DNA of 64,000 bases from Flammeovirga sp. EKP202 (GTDB lineage Bacteria; Bacteroidota; Bacteroidia; Cytophagales; Flammeovirgaceae): NCBI RefSeq assembly GCF_014534745.1, contig NZ_JACVVP010000041.1, positions 1-64,000 of the forward strand, given 5' to 3'. Of the stretch, positions 1 to 8,378 are shown in pieces. Under the pieces are notes generated by a model. It had not been told where the DNA came from. It was given only the letters and a program-made list of their open reading frames with translations, and ran no database searches. Every line of letters begins with the position of its first letter. The first letter of the stretch is position 1. The position numbers were made by a program, and so were the translations under genes.

Positions 1-373
1 ATCACACTACATAGCATTTATGAGTATGTTTTTGAGAAACCGATTAAAAGTTAACTTTAATTTTTAAATGACTTCATAAAAATATCGCATAACTTCCATT
101 ATAAATTGAAGAGCGATTGTAATGTTGATAAACTAATGTCCTGATCAAGTGAAATTCATCAACATAAGCAATCATTTTTTGATATATCAATAAGTAATTA
201 TTCTTGAAAATGGATTGGAATAGGAATTCTATTTAAGTGTTTAAATCTGTTAAAAATAGACAAAAAGTGTATTTTGTACATGAATTTTGGTAAATAAGTA
301 TAGGTATGCTAAATAAGTATATTTAATTGCATTCTAATTTTTATCAGAAATACAGAAGTACTTATTCATTTTT
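1..373. other. Non-coding leader region before the InsA-like gene
   Basis: No convincing gene. Frame 1 is open from the window edge to a TAA at 52-54 and could be the last 17 codons of an upstream gene, but that is too short to identify. The rest is AT-rich and holds the AATAAGTA repeats listed separately. Confidence 0.5.
293..366. promoter_or_regulatory. AATAAGTA repeats (two direct, one inverted) before the InsA-like gene
   Basis: AATAAGTA occurs at 293-300 and 312-319, inside the longer 12-mer TAAATAAGTATA at 291-302 and 310-321 (period 19 bp). It occurs inverted (TACTTATT) at 359-366, eight bases before the ATG at 374. ATAAGTATA returns at 812-820, just after the gene. Repeats flanking a small HTH protein suggest its own operator or element-end binding sites. 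This is inference; A/T-rich 8-mers can recur by chance. Confidence 0.35.
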
Positions 374-796
374 ATGAAAATATCAGAATTATCCTGTCCA
401 AAATGTGAGAGTAATAGCTTTATTAAGAGCGGTTTTGTGAAAGGCAAACAACGTTATAAATGCAAGAATTGTAATTATAACTTTTCGGTAGCCAAAAAGG
501 GAAGAGAAGTAGATCGGAAATATGTAATCAAAGCTTTACAGTTATATTTGGAGGGCGTGAGTTACCGAGAAATTGAGCGAATTTTAGGTGTCAGTCATGT
601 TTCAGTGATGAATTGGGTAAAGAAATATAATATTCCACGATTAGAGACAGAAGCCTATGCTCCTTCTTATCAACTCATGAATCACAGTGAATTATTGACC
701 TATATTATCAATAGGGAAAATTTAAAAACAAGCTCTTCTGTCATTACTCAAGTAGGGGATAAGTATATGGTGATTTCATGGCAAAGTAAAAAGTAA
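374..796 (+). CDS. Small zinc-ribbon/HTH protein, IS1 InsA-like
   Basis: 140 aa. The N-terminus is a four-cysteine zinc ribbon (C8, C11, C30, C33), the form found at the start of IS1-family InsA proteins. It is followed by a helix-turn-helix at about residues 57-85 with the core SYREIERILGVSHVSVMNWV. The C-terminal 50 residues have no recognisable catalytic motif. IS1 elements normally pair InsA with a DDE transposase in an overlapping frame. None is visible here, and the next gene is acs, so this is either a stranded remnant or a domesticated DNA-binding protein. Bacteroidota genomes often carry such lone InsA-like genes. The frame is intact, with no sign of decay. The ATG at 374 follows an AT-rich leader with repeated AATAAGTA motifs. 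DNA binding is likely; the biological role is unknown. Confidence 0.8.
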   Translation: MKISELSCPKCESNSFIKSGFVKGKQRYKCKNCNYNFSVAKKGREVDRKYVIKALQLYLEGVSYREIERILGVSHVSVMNWVKKYNIPRLETEAYAPSYQLMNHSELLTYIINRENLKTSSSVITQVGDKYMVISWQSKK

Positions 797-907
797 CTAT
801 ATCAAATTACCATAAGTATACATAAATCTCTTTTTTTTATTTCTCAGTCTCTATATTCAAATTCGAAAACTTCAGTAATATTTTTAAACACTTAGACTTT
901 AGAGTTA

Positions 908-940
908 ATGTATTTGTGCACTATAATAATGCAAATACAT
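908..940. promoter_or_regulatory. 9-bp inverted repeat upstream of acs
   Basis: ATGTATTTG at 908-916 and CAAATACAT at 932-940 are perfect inverted 9-mers separated by 15 bp, ending 31 bp before the acs ATG. Each arm contains TGTATTTG, one mismatch from the Bacteroidota -7 box TAnnTTTG. The dyad could be a dimeric-regulator operator overlapping the acs promoter. No regulator can be named. Confidence 0.4.
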
Positions 941-971
941 ATAGTCTATTACTCAAACTTTTACGACACTA

Positions 972-2897
972 ATGATTAGCAGAATTAACAACTTGGAAGA
1001 CTACGCTGTAGCCTATAGACGCAGTGTGAGCGAACCTGAACGCTTTTGGTCAGAAGTAGCGGAACAATTTGTATGGAGAAAGAAATGGGACAAAACTGTC
1101 GAATTTGATTTCGATAATTACAATGTCAGTTGGTTTACAAATGGTAAACTCAACATCACCGAAAACTGCTTGGACCGTCACTTACTTTCTAGAGGTGACA
1201 AGACAGCCATTCATTGGGTAGCCAATGATCCTCATGAAAAAGACAGAATTTTCTCTTATCGTGAACTACACGAGCAAGTATGTCTTTTTGCCAATGTTTT
1301 AAAGAGAAATGGCGTTGGGAAAGGTGACAGAGTTTGTCTTTACATGCCGATGGTACCAGAATTGGCAATTGCTGTATTGGCATGTGCTAGAATCGGAGCT
1401 ATTCACTCTGTAATTTTTGGTGGATTCTCAGCTCAAGCATTAGCAGATAGAATCAATGATGCAGGTGCAAAAATCTTGATTACTGCAGACCAAGGTCCTC
1501 GTGGTAACAAATTAGTAGAGCTAAAACAAATCGCTGATGAAGCTTTATTCCAATGTCCAGACGTAGACAAAGTAATTGTTTACCAACGTACTGGCGGAGA
1601 TGTAAAAATGGATCCAGAACGCGATGTATACTGGCATGATGAAATCAAGTCGGTTCCTTCAGTTTGTGATCCAGAAGTAATGGATTCGGAAGATCCGCTA
1701 TTTATTCTTTATACATCAGGTTCTACCGGTAAACCAAAAGGTGTCGTTCACTCAACAGGTGGCTACATGGTTTATACTTGGTACTCATTCAGAAATGTAT
1801 TCCAATATCAAGAAAATGATGTGTATTGGTGTACTGCCGATATTGGTTGGATTACAGGTCACTCTTACATTGTGTACGGACCTTTATTGGAAGGTGCAAC
1901 TTCAGTAATGTTTGAAGGTGTTCCTACTTTCCCTGATGCAGGCCGTTTTTGGAGAGTCGTAGATCGATTAAAAGTAAACATTTTCTACACTGCACCAACA
2001 GCAATCAGAGCATTGATGGCACAAGGGCTAGAATATGTTGAATTATATAAATTAGATAGCTTGAGAGTTTTGGGTACGGTAGGGGAACCTATCAACCGTG
2101 AAGCTTGGGAGTGGTATCACCAACATATTGGTAAAGGAAGATGCCCGATTGTAGATACATGGTGGCAGACGGAAACGGGTGGAATCATGATATCACCTAT
2201 AGCAGGCGTTATTCCTACCAAACCTACTTACGCAACTCTTCCATTGCCAGGTATTCAGCCAGTATTGGTGGATGGTGAAGGTAATGAGATTGAAGGAAAA
2301 GGTGTAGAAGGAAATCTTTGTGTGAAATACCCTTGGCCTTCAATGTTGAGAACTACTTGGGGTGATCACGAGCGTTGTAAGTCAACTTACTTCTCTACTT
2401 TCAAAGGTTTATACTTCACGGGTGATGGCTGTCGTCGTGATGAAGACGGTTACTACAGAATTCTTGGTCGTGTGGATGATGTAATGAACGTGTCAGGTCA
2501 CAGATTAGGTACTGCAGAAGTAGAAAATGCCATCAACATGCACAATGCAGTGGTAGAATCTGCAGTAGTGGGTTATCCTCACGATATCAAAGGTCAAGGT
2601 ATCTACGCTTATGTAGTTTGTGATTCAGCAGAATTGGAAGTAAGTACAATTACAGAACTGAAAGAGCAAATTCTTGAAGTTGTAATTGATAAGATCGGTA
2701 AGATCGCGAGACCTGATAAGGTACAAATCGTAAGAGGTTTACCAAAGACAAGATCAGGTAAAATTATGCGTCGTATTTTAAGAAAAGTTGCTGAAGGTCA
2801 GACTGACAACTTTGGTGATACTTCTACTTTACTAGATCCTTCAATTGTGGAAGCAATTAAAGAGGGTGTAGTAAAAGACGATGGCGTAAAAGCTTAA
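972..2897 (+). CDS. acs: Acetyl-CoA synthetase (AMP-forming)
   Basis: 641 aa, full length for Acs (about 640-655 aa). It activates acetate with ATP to acetyl-AMP and then forms acetyl-CoA, feeding acetate into the TCA cycle. The ANL-superfamily P-loop YTSGSTGKPKGVVH begins near residue 247. The WWQTETGG adenylate-binding motif starts near residue 397. The C-terminal catalytic lysine lies in PKTRSGKIMRRIL (about K597); in the enterobacterial enzyme this Lys is reversibly acetylated by a GNAT acetyltransferase. The N-terminus carries the ACAS_N segment (SEPERFWSEVAE). The gene is a single transcription unit, with an inverted repeat just upstream and a strong terminator just downstream. Arginine codon use is rich in CGT, as in the suc genes here, suggesting high expression. 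The identification is secure. Confidence 0.97.
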   Translation: MISRINNLEDYAVAYRRSVSEPERFWSEVAEQFVWRKKWDKTVEFDFDNYNVSWFTNGKLNITENCLDRHLLSRGDKTAIHWVANDPHEKDRIFSYRELHEQVCLFANVLKRNGVGKGDRVCLYMPMVPELAIAVLACARIGAIHSVIFGGFSAQALADRINDAGAKILITADQGPRGNKLVELKQIADEALFQCPDVDKVIVYQRTGGDVKMDPERDVYWHDEIKSVPSVCDPEVMDSEDPLFILYTSGSTGKPKGVVHSTGGYMVYTWYSFRNVFQYQENDVYWCTADIGWITGHSYIVYGPLLEGATSVMFEGVPTFPDAGRFWRVVDRLKVNIFYTAPTAIRALMAQGLEYVELYKLDSLRVLGTVGEPINREAWEWYHQHIGKGRCPIVDTWWQTETGGIMISPIAGVIPTKPTYATLPLPGIQPVLVDGEGNEIEGKGVEGNLCVKYPWPSMLRTTWGDHERCKSTYFSTFKGLYFTGDGCRRDEDGYYRILGRVDDVMNVSGHRLGTAEVENAINMHNAVVESAVVGYPHDIKGQGIYAYVVCDSAELEVSTITELKEQILEVVIDKIGKIARPDKVQIVRGLPKTRSGKIMRRILRKVAEGQTDNFGDTSTLLDPSIVEAIKEGVVKDDGVKA

Positions 2898-2929
2898 TGT
2901 TTGAATACTAAATACGAATATATAATTTT

Positions 2930-2963
2930 AAGGATCGAGCAGTTTGTTGCTCGATCCTTTTTT
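2930..2963 (+). terminator. Rho-independent terminator of acs
   Basis: Perfect 12-bp stem AAGGATCGAGCA / TGCTCGATCCTT (2930-2941 and 2948-2959) with loop GTTTGT, running into six T residues. It lies 32 bp after the acs stop. Confidence 0.92.
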
Positions 2964-3066
2964 GTTATTGTATTATAAGTAGTAAGTAGAGTTGAATTAT
3001 TATTTTTGATAATAACTTTGATAAGTTTTACTTTGTGGGTGTAAAATTGAACTTAATGATAAAGGT

Positions 3067-3927
3067 ATGGCTAACAGGAATTTGATTCGATTTGATTGGG
3101 CAATGAAACGCCTTTTGAGAAATAAAGCTGATTATACTGTATTAGAAGGTTTTCTTTCTGAATTAATGAAAGAAGATATAGTAATTGAGAGTATTCTTGA
3201 AAGTGAGAGTAATCAACAAATCGAAATCGATAAATACAATAGAGTCGATATTCTTGTGAAGAATGCCAAGGGAGAACTTGTTATCATTGAGGTGCAAAAC
3301 CAATTGGAATATGATTATTTCCAACGTATGATTTATGGTTCCTCTAAAGCTGTAACTGAATATATTTCTTTAGGTGAATCTTATAAACAAGTCAAAAAAG
3401 TATATTCTGTAAATATTGTCTATTTTGATCTAGGTCAAGGTGAAGATTATGTTTATCATGGAAAAACGCATTTTTTAGGCATTCATAAAAAGGATAGCTT
3501 GGAATTGTCAGCAAAACAAAAAATGCTAATGGGAAGCAACGTAACACCTTCTGATCTATTTCCAGAGTATTATGTTATCAAAGTAAATCAGTTTGATGAC
3601 GTGGCTCGAGATACTTTGGATGAGTGGATTTACTATTTCAAAAACAACGAAATTAAAGAAGAATTCAAGGCTAAAGGGTTACTTCAAGCAAAAGAATTAC
3701 TTCGTGTAGATCAATTATCAGAAGAAGAACAAGCAAAATATAAACTGCATTTAAAGAATTTAAGAGATGAGGCAAGTCGTCTTTTTACTTTGAAAGCCGA
3801 TGCCGAATTTAAGCTAATTGAAGAACGAAATATCGCTATTGCAAAAGGGTTAAAGAAAGATGGAGTTCCTTATGAAATAATAGCTAAAAATACGGGATTA
3901 ACAATTCCTCAAATTGAATCACTTTAA
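3067..3927 (+). CDS. Rpn family nuclease / PD-(D/E)XK 'transposase-family' protein
   Basis: 286 aa. The N-terminal half matches the PD-(D/E)XK nuclease family called Rpn or PDDEXK_2, annotated as putative transposases and shown in E. coli to stimulate RecA-independent recombination. The active-site pattern is visible: D61 in RVDILV, then E75 and Q77 in IIEVQ, followed by the family signature YFQRMIYGSSK. The C-terminus (about 200-286) is charged, helical and ends in an HTH-like stretch (GVPYEIIAKNTGLTIPQIESL) common in the family. It sits alone between acs and a convergent gene, with a shared bidirectional terminator. It likely cleaves DNA, and members are often multicopy and mobile. No inverted repeats bounding an element were found. 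The usual catalytic Lys is replaced by Gln in E-x-Q, which is normal for this family. Confidence 0.88.
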   Translation: MANRNLIRFDWAMKRLLRNKADYTVLEGFLSELMKEDIVIESILESESNQQIEIDKYNRVDILVKNAKGELVIIEVQNQLEYDYFQRMIYGSSKAVTEYISLGESYKQVKKVYSVNIVYFDLGQGEDYVYHGKTHFLGIHKKDSLELSAKQKMLMGSNVTPSDLFPEYYVIKVNQFDDVARDTLDEWIYYFKNNEIKEEFKAKGLLQAKELLRVDQLSEEEQAKYKLHLKNLRDEASRLFTLKADAEFKLIEERNIAIAKGLKKDGVPYEIIAKNTGLTIPQIESL

Positions 3928-3937
3928 TTAAAAAAAA

Positions 3938-3975
3938 TCCCCATCATTAAAAAAAAATAGATTTAATGATGGGGA
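3938..3975. terminator. Bidirectional terminator between convergent genes
   Basis: Perfect 14-bp stem TCCCCATCATTAAA / TTTAATGATGGGGA (3938-3951, 3962-3975) between the rpn-like gene (+) and the 1274-aa gene (-), which ends at 3981. An A-run flanks its left side, which reads as a T-run for minus-strand transcription; T-rich sequence on the other side is weaker. Confidence 0.8.
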
Positions 3976-3980
3976 ATGCA

Positions 3981-6900
3981 TTATAAAACACTAAAACTCT
4001 TACTCACCAACAAATTCCCCTCTTCATCAAAAGCACTCATTTTATACTCCCCCTCAATCAATTCCTCTTCACTTTCAAAGTGCCATCCCAAGAAAATATT
4101 AGAATTACTTAATCCATTTTGCCACCATAAAGTTTGAGCGTAAGAAATTTTTCCATTCTCATCTTTAATTGGGTGATCAATGCGAACCATATGCTGACAA
4201 ATCTTCGGAGCCTTATCATGATTTTTTACTGTAAATCGTAAACCGATATACTGATTGATTTTAGCTGAAATTTGGTCAGTTTCTTCTAATAGAACAGGCT
4301 CATTCGCTGTTTTACGCTCTCCTCCTTCATCAGTATTTCCCAGCATTTTGTAAATGCCAAAATCAACAATAACGTATTCAATGACCTTCTCTTTCAATTG
4401 ATATTTTTCAATCAGCATCTTTACATGTTCTTTGATTTTAGCAGAGCCACTATTTTCCAAAGAAATGATATATTGATAGTACTTAGGAAGGTGGGCCATG
4501 ATGGAAAGCATCGGGAGTTTAATCTCTGTTTTTTCACTTTCGATTAATGGAGCACCATCTGTTTGTTTGAATATCTGTAGATAAATATTCGGATTGGAGA
4601 GTTTGGTTTGAGATAAAAAGTATCTGAAAATAGTAGAATAGTTCACCTTACTCATTTCTAGTAATTCGAAGTATTCTTGAGGTGATTTTTTTAAGTTAAG
4701 AACCAAAGCTTCCTCTGAAATACAGCCTAGTAAATAGAGTACTCTTTTTTGTAAAGCATCGGGAAGGTGGTCAAAAAGATCTTTAATTGAAGTTTCTGAG
4801 TAATCATCCTCTTGATTAAATCTCCATTTATCAATTCCATATTGACTTATCAGTTCCACTTTTTCTTTGTCTCCACCGTAAAGTAAAAATGACTTGATAC
4901 TGTTTCTCCATAGCTCTTCATGATTGAATCGCATTTCAGAAGAAAGTAATTCCTTCAGATAATCAGAAGGACAATTTTGGTCTATGATTATACAATGCGT
5001 GTGAGCATAATAAATATTCTCTTGATCAAACCCTTGTTGCAATAATGATAGTACTCGCTCACCATAAATAGGAGTGTATTGATCTCCATTTTTTTGAAGA
5101 ACAATATATCGCCATCCTTTGATCTTCCACAATTCCTCTTTAGCCTCTTTTGGATTGAGCTCTTCCTCATGTTCAACTTTGATATCTTTTATAATGGTTT
5201 GCAACTCCTCCTCATGATGTTGCCAAGTGTCCCATTTGATGTATTCACAAAAGATATTTTCTCCTTCAAGTCTATTCTTAAAATAGATAGGATAGTCCTC
5301 TAAAATGAACTCCTTTTGAAGTTTACGATCAAAATAATCGACAATCGACTTTTTATAATTTACCTCTAAAGGAGCATCTCCAATCACCTTCTTTGCCTCA
5401 GATAATAATTTGTTTTGAAGTCTAAACGGTAGTTTTTGAATACCTTGAGTTAGGTTAGATTGATGGGGTGTACATTCACATTTTATACTAAAAGCCATGT
5501 TTCTTGTACCTTGCCAAATACACAACATTTCTTTGTACTCAATACTATCTTCAGGATTTGAAGAATGGTAAAACTGTTCCATTGCATAGCCCCAATACCC
5601 CTCTTCTGTCAAACCAAATTGGAGGAATAGATCAAGCATACTCAAAAACTGCAGAGGAGCATCATGTCGGTAAGGATGTTCTTTGTAAACCTTATCTAGG
5701 AAATGTACTGTTTTTACTGGGGCAATTTGAAAGGCTGATTTCAACACAAATCGTAAAGCTTTAATTTGATGGATTTCTTCTTCAAAAATATAATGAATAG
5801 CCACTAATAACTTTTGCGTTTTATCAGAAAAATTATCCATCCAATCAATATGAGGTTGCTCTTTAGAAATAGGGCTGTCTTCATCAGTTTTTAGATGCTT
5901 TTCCAACAATTGGGAAGTCTCAATACCTAAATTTTCAGACTTTAAATGATCAATAAAACGGTGATAATCATTTGCTAAAACTTCATATTCTAGTCTTTCT
6001 TTTTCTTGATAGTAATCAGGTGCTTTTTGAACTTCTCCTTTTTTAATAATCAAATCAGAAAAAGTCATTGAACGTATTAAATCACTCACTACAGATTCAT
6101 ATAAATGCTTGTTTATGAATTCAATAGCATCTATAGTCAACTCATCTTGATATTTCTTTTTTCTATCACTGTTGACTAAATAAGAAGCAAGAACTAATAC
6201 TTCTACATTTCCATAACTTTTATGTGAGCGACTTTTTTTCTGATGAAATAATGATTGATTTAAAAGTGAAATAGCCTCTTGACGGTTTTCTTCAATTAAT
6301 AAATAACCTTTTTCAAGTTGTTCTCTCGTTACAGTACTCGAATATCCACCAAATTCATTTAATACAAACTCTAGTTCTGAAAACCAATGGGCTTTATATC
6401 TCGATTGAAACGCTGTCACAGAACAAATCTGATGCTTTGCTAAAATTGTTTGTGTATCATTTTCAAAAGGCTTTCTATTTAACCATCTAAAAATAAGGTC
6501 TAAGAGTCGAAGAGCCATTTGTTTTTCAGCGTTTTTGATGTTTCCTTTTTTTCTCCAATCAATAAAGTGCCCCTGTAATACTCGATCAAGGTCTTCATAT
6601 AAATCACCATTACTATGAATGTATTCTTGCTCAAAAAGTAAGATCAAATCAGAGTCATGAGTATCGATTTTTTGATACAGATCAATGGCTTCAACTTCAG
6701 AAAAATCAAACAACTGTTCCCCCGTTTTGATATAGTTCCAAATTTGTATTCCATTAGAAAAGGAGTCTATGATAAAAGGTTTCCAACATTCTTCCAAATC
6801 AGTTTTAGGTGCACGTTTTTCTTTGATGGATTGAAGGTATACAACGTATTCTTTGTGACTAGGGACAATAGGTTGCTGATTAACTTCTTCAATGTATTGT

Positions 6901-7805
6901 GTGATTTCATCAATTTCCTCTCTTGCAGATTTATGGATAAAAGTGTTCTCTAGGTATTCTAATTCATCAAAATCATCTCCCTCTTCTGGATGATGAACCA
7001 TTAGGAGTTCAATGACGATTTCCTTGATTGGATTTTCAATATAATAGCGTTCATCATCGGTATGTTGTAAAAAAGGAAGAGCCTTAAATCTCTCTGCTAA
7101 TGTCTTCTTGAAAAATTCATAAGAGGAAGGATCATTTCTGAAATGAGTGATTAAATCAAAATGACAATCCACCTTTTCAAAAGAATAACCATAGATATCA
7201 AATCCGAGCATCACCTTTCTTGCAGAACTGTTGTCGCAGTAACAGTAAGCTTTGATGGTATCTAAATTAATTCCGAATTGATTACTCCATGAAGAAAGTG
7301 ATTCAAGTGAATCAGGCATATGTTCATCATCCCAATAAGGAATAAAAAAGCTTCCCAACAGATAACCGTATTTTGGATAAACCGTGGTAAATAACGTCAA
7401 CCATTCTAAAGCAAAAGGCTCTTCACAATTGATCCACATTTCAGAAGAATCATTCGTTTCTCTTGAGAAAGTTACTACATCTTCGGCTACTGATTTTACA
7501 ACTTCTTCAAGTTCTGAAAATCGTAACGCATTGGCAAAGAAAAGCGTCTCGGTCAACATACTCTCTTCTAAGTTCTCAGTTGTTGTACCGTACTTAGACT
7601 TTACAAGTTTATTCAATTCGACATGTTCCACAAATACATCTTTTGTAATTGCTTCTGAAGGCTTGAATTGAATAACACAATAGTCGTCCCTAAATCCTCT
7701 TTTTGAAAGGATTAAGTTTGCATACTTTTTTGATGCCTCAATGATAGATTCTATTTCATTTGGATTATAATCTAGGACATATTTTGCCTCGTATTCTTCG
7801 TACAT
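3981..7805 (-). CDS. Giant cytoplasmic protein of unknown function, C-terminal DUF3859-like domain (paralog A)
   Basis: 1274 aa with no signal peptide or membrane span. It is acidic and mostly helical, with no nucleotide-binding or nuclease motif that I can see. It is a clear paralog of the 1383-aa protein at 8379-12530: shared landmarks include IPYWD followed by a charged loop, and IKAYxYCDN, at about residues 155-205. The last 130 residues (about 1143-1274) form a beta-rich module (DFGIY, then GLRFTV, HMVRIDHPI, FLGWHFESEEELIEGEYKMSAFD, ending in a strand) that matches the DUF3859 pattern of 'FG..F', 'hP' and 'E..pG.w.f.i..dg'. The order of a long helical body followed by a beta-sandwich suggests a scaffold or sensor. 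It follows the 148-aa gene after 118 bp and probably shares its transcript. Function is unknown. The yeh-like operon on the same strand 10 kb away may be functionally linked, but that is inference. Confidence 0.8.
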   Translation of the reverse strand: MYEEYEAKYVLDYNPNEIESIIEASKKYANLILSKRGFRDDYCVIQFKPSEAITKDVFVEHVELNKLVKSKYGTTTENLEESMLTETLFFANALRFSELEEVVKSVAEDVVTFSRETNDSSEMWINCEEPFALEWLTLFTTVYPKYGYLLGSFFIPYWDDEHMPDSLESLSSWSNQFGINLDTIKAYCYCDNSSARKVMLGFDIYGYSFEKVDCHFDLITHFRNDPSSYEFFKKTLAERFKALPFLQHTDDERYYIENPIKEIVIELLMVHHPEEGDDFDELEYLENTFIHKSAREEIDEITQYIEEVNQQPIVPSHKEYVVYLQSIKEKRAPKTDLEECWKPFIIDSFSNGIQIWNYIKTGEQLFDFSEVEAIDLYQKIDTHDSDLILLFEQEYIHSNGDLYEDLDRVLQGHFIDWRKKGNIKNAEKQMALRLLDLIFRWLNRKPFENDTQTILAKHQICSVTAFQSRYKAHWFSELEFVLNEFGGYSSTVTREQLEKGYLLIEENRQEAISLLNQSLFHQKKSRSHKSYGNVEVLVLASYLVNSDRKKKYQDELTIDAIEFINKHLYESVVSDLIRSMTFSDLIIKKGEVQKAPDYYQEKERLEYEVLANDYHRFIDHLKSENLGIETSQLLEKHLKTDEDSPISKEQPHIDWMDNFSDKTQKLLVAIHYIFEEEIHQIKALRFVLKSAFQIAPVKTVHFLDKVYKEHPYRHDAPLQFLSMLDLFLQFGLTEEGYWGYAMEQFYHSSNPEDSIEYKEMLCIWQGTRNMAFSIKCECTPHQSNLTQGIQKLPFRLQNKLLSEAKKVIGDAPLEVNYKKSIVDYFDRKLQKEFILEDYPIYFKNRLEGENIFCEYIKWDTWQHHEEELQTIIKDIKVEHEEELNPKEAKEELWKIKGWRYIVLQKNGDQYTPIYGERVLSLLQQGFDQENIYYAHTHCIIIDQNCPSDYLKELLSSEMRFNHEELWRNSIKSFLLYGGDKEKVELISQYGIDKWRFNQEDDYSETSIKDLFDHLPDALQKRVLYLLGCISEEALVLNLKKSPQEYFELLEMSKVNYSTIFRYFLSQTKLSNPNIYLQIFKQTDGAPLIESEKTEIKLPMLSIMAHLPKYYQYIISLENSGSAKIKEHVKMLIEKYQLKEKVIEYVIVDFGIYKMLGNTDEGGERKTANEPVLLEETDQISAKINQYIGLRFTVKNHDKAPKICQHMVRIDHPIKDENGKISYAQTLWWQNGLSNSNIFLGWHFESEEELIEGEYKMSAFDEEGNLLVSKSFSVL

Positions 7806-7886
7806 TTTAATGGAGTAATAATTAGGAGAAGTATGGAAATCGTCCCCTTGATTAGAATTTAGTTTATTTATTTCGATGGTACGTAT

Positions 7887-7906
7887 GACGTTTTACTAAA
7901 AACGTC
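7887..7906. repeat. REP-like palindrome
   Basis: GACGTTTT-ACTA-AAAACGTC (7887-7906) is a perfect 8-bp hairpin. On the minus strand it sits in a longer GTAGGGACG...ACGTC context that resembles dispersed intergenic palindromes found in many Bacteroidota. It lies in the 118-bp gap between the 148-aa and 1274-aa genes, so it could also act as a processing or attenuation hairpin. Only one copy is seen in this window. Confidence 0.45.
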
Positions 7907-7923
7907 CCTACAGTGGTTTTTAA

Positions 7924-8370
7924 TTAATACACCCTGCATTCCATATCTTCTTTAGAGCTTTCACTGACTCTCAAACCATGAAGTGCTTCTTCTGACATAA
8001 AAAAGCTGTAAAGATCATTTTCATTACGAAAGAAATGGATTTCGTCTAGTTCAGGTTTTCTTTCAAGAATAAAAGTATTTTCATTAGAACCATCAGATTG
8101 TAAATTGTCTTCAGAAAGACTGAAATTCATATAGGCATGACTTACTGTATCAACAATATCACCTTCTCTATCTTCCACTTTGGCAGGGGTGAGTTCACAA
8201 CCAACATAGAAGTGGATATTCTGCTTTAACCTTCCATAATCAAATACAAAAAGGTTGATGTACGGAGTAAAATTGATCAACATTTCAGGCTCACAACCAA
8301 ACATTCTTTGCGTTGCATCATCATAGAAATTGAACCAGTTCTCTTTATTTATTTTGATTAATTTTCTCAT
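7924..8370 (-). CDS. Uncharacterised 148-aa protein between the giant paralogs
   Basis: 148 aa, no signal peptide, acidic and soluble. I do not recognise the family. Visible traits are an N-terminal KINKENWFNFYDDATQRMFG segment, a central mix of strand and loop, and an ELDEIHFFRNENDLYSFFMSEEAL stretch near the C-terminus. It starts 8 bp after the stop of the 1383-aa gene and precedes the 1274-aa gene by 118 bp, so it is almost certainly co-transcribed with both. Its conserved-looking frame and tight spacing argue that it is real. Its small size next to a large multidomain protein would fit an adaptor or immunity-like partner. That idea rests only on position. Confidence 0.7.
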   Translation of the reverse strand: MRKLIKINKENWFNFYDDATQRMFGCEPEMLINFTPYINLFVFDYGRLKQNIHFYVGCELTPAKVEDREGDIVDTVSHAYMNFSLSEDNLQSDGSNENTFILERKPELDEIHFFRNENDLYSFFMSEEALHGLRVSESSKEDMECRVY

Positions 8371-8378
8371 TTCGATAT

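Noticed and set aside
3067-3927. Complete insertion sequence around the Rpn-like gene
   Set aside because: No terminal inverted repeats or target-site duplication could be found; 'transposase-family' is only the family's historical label.
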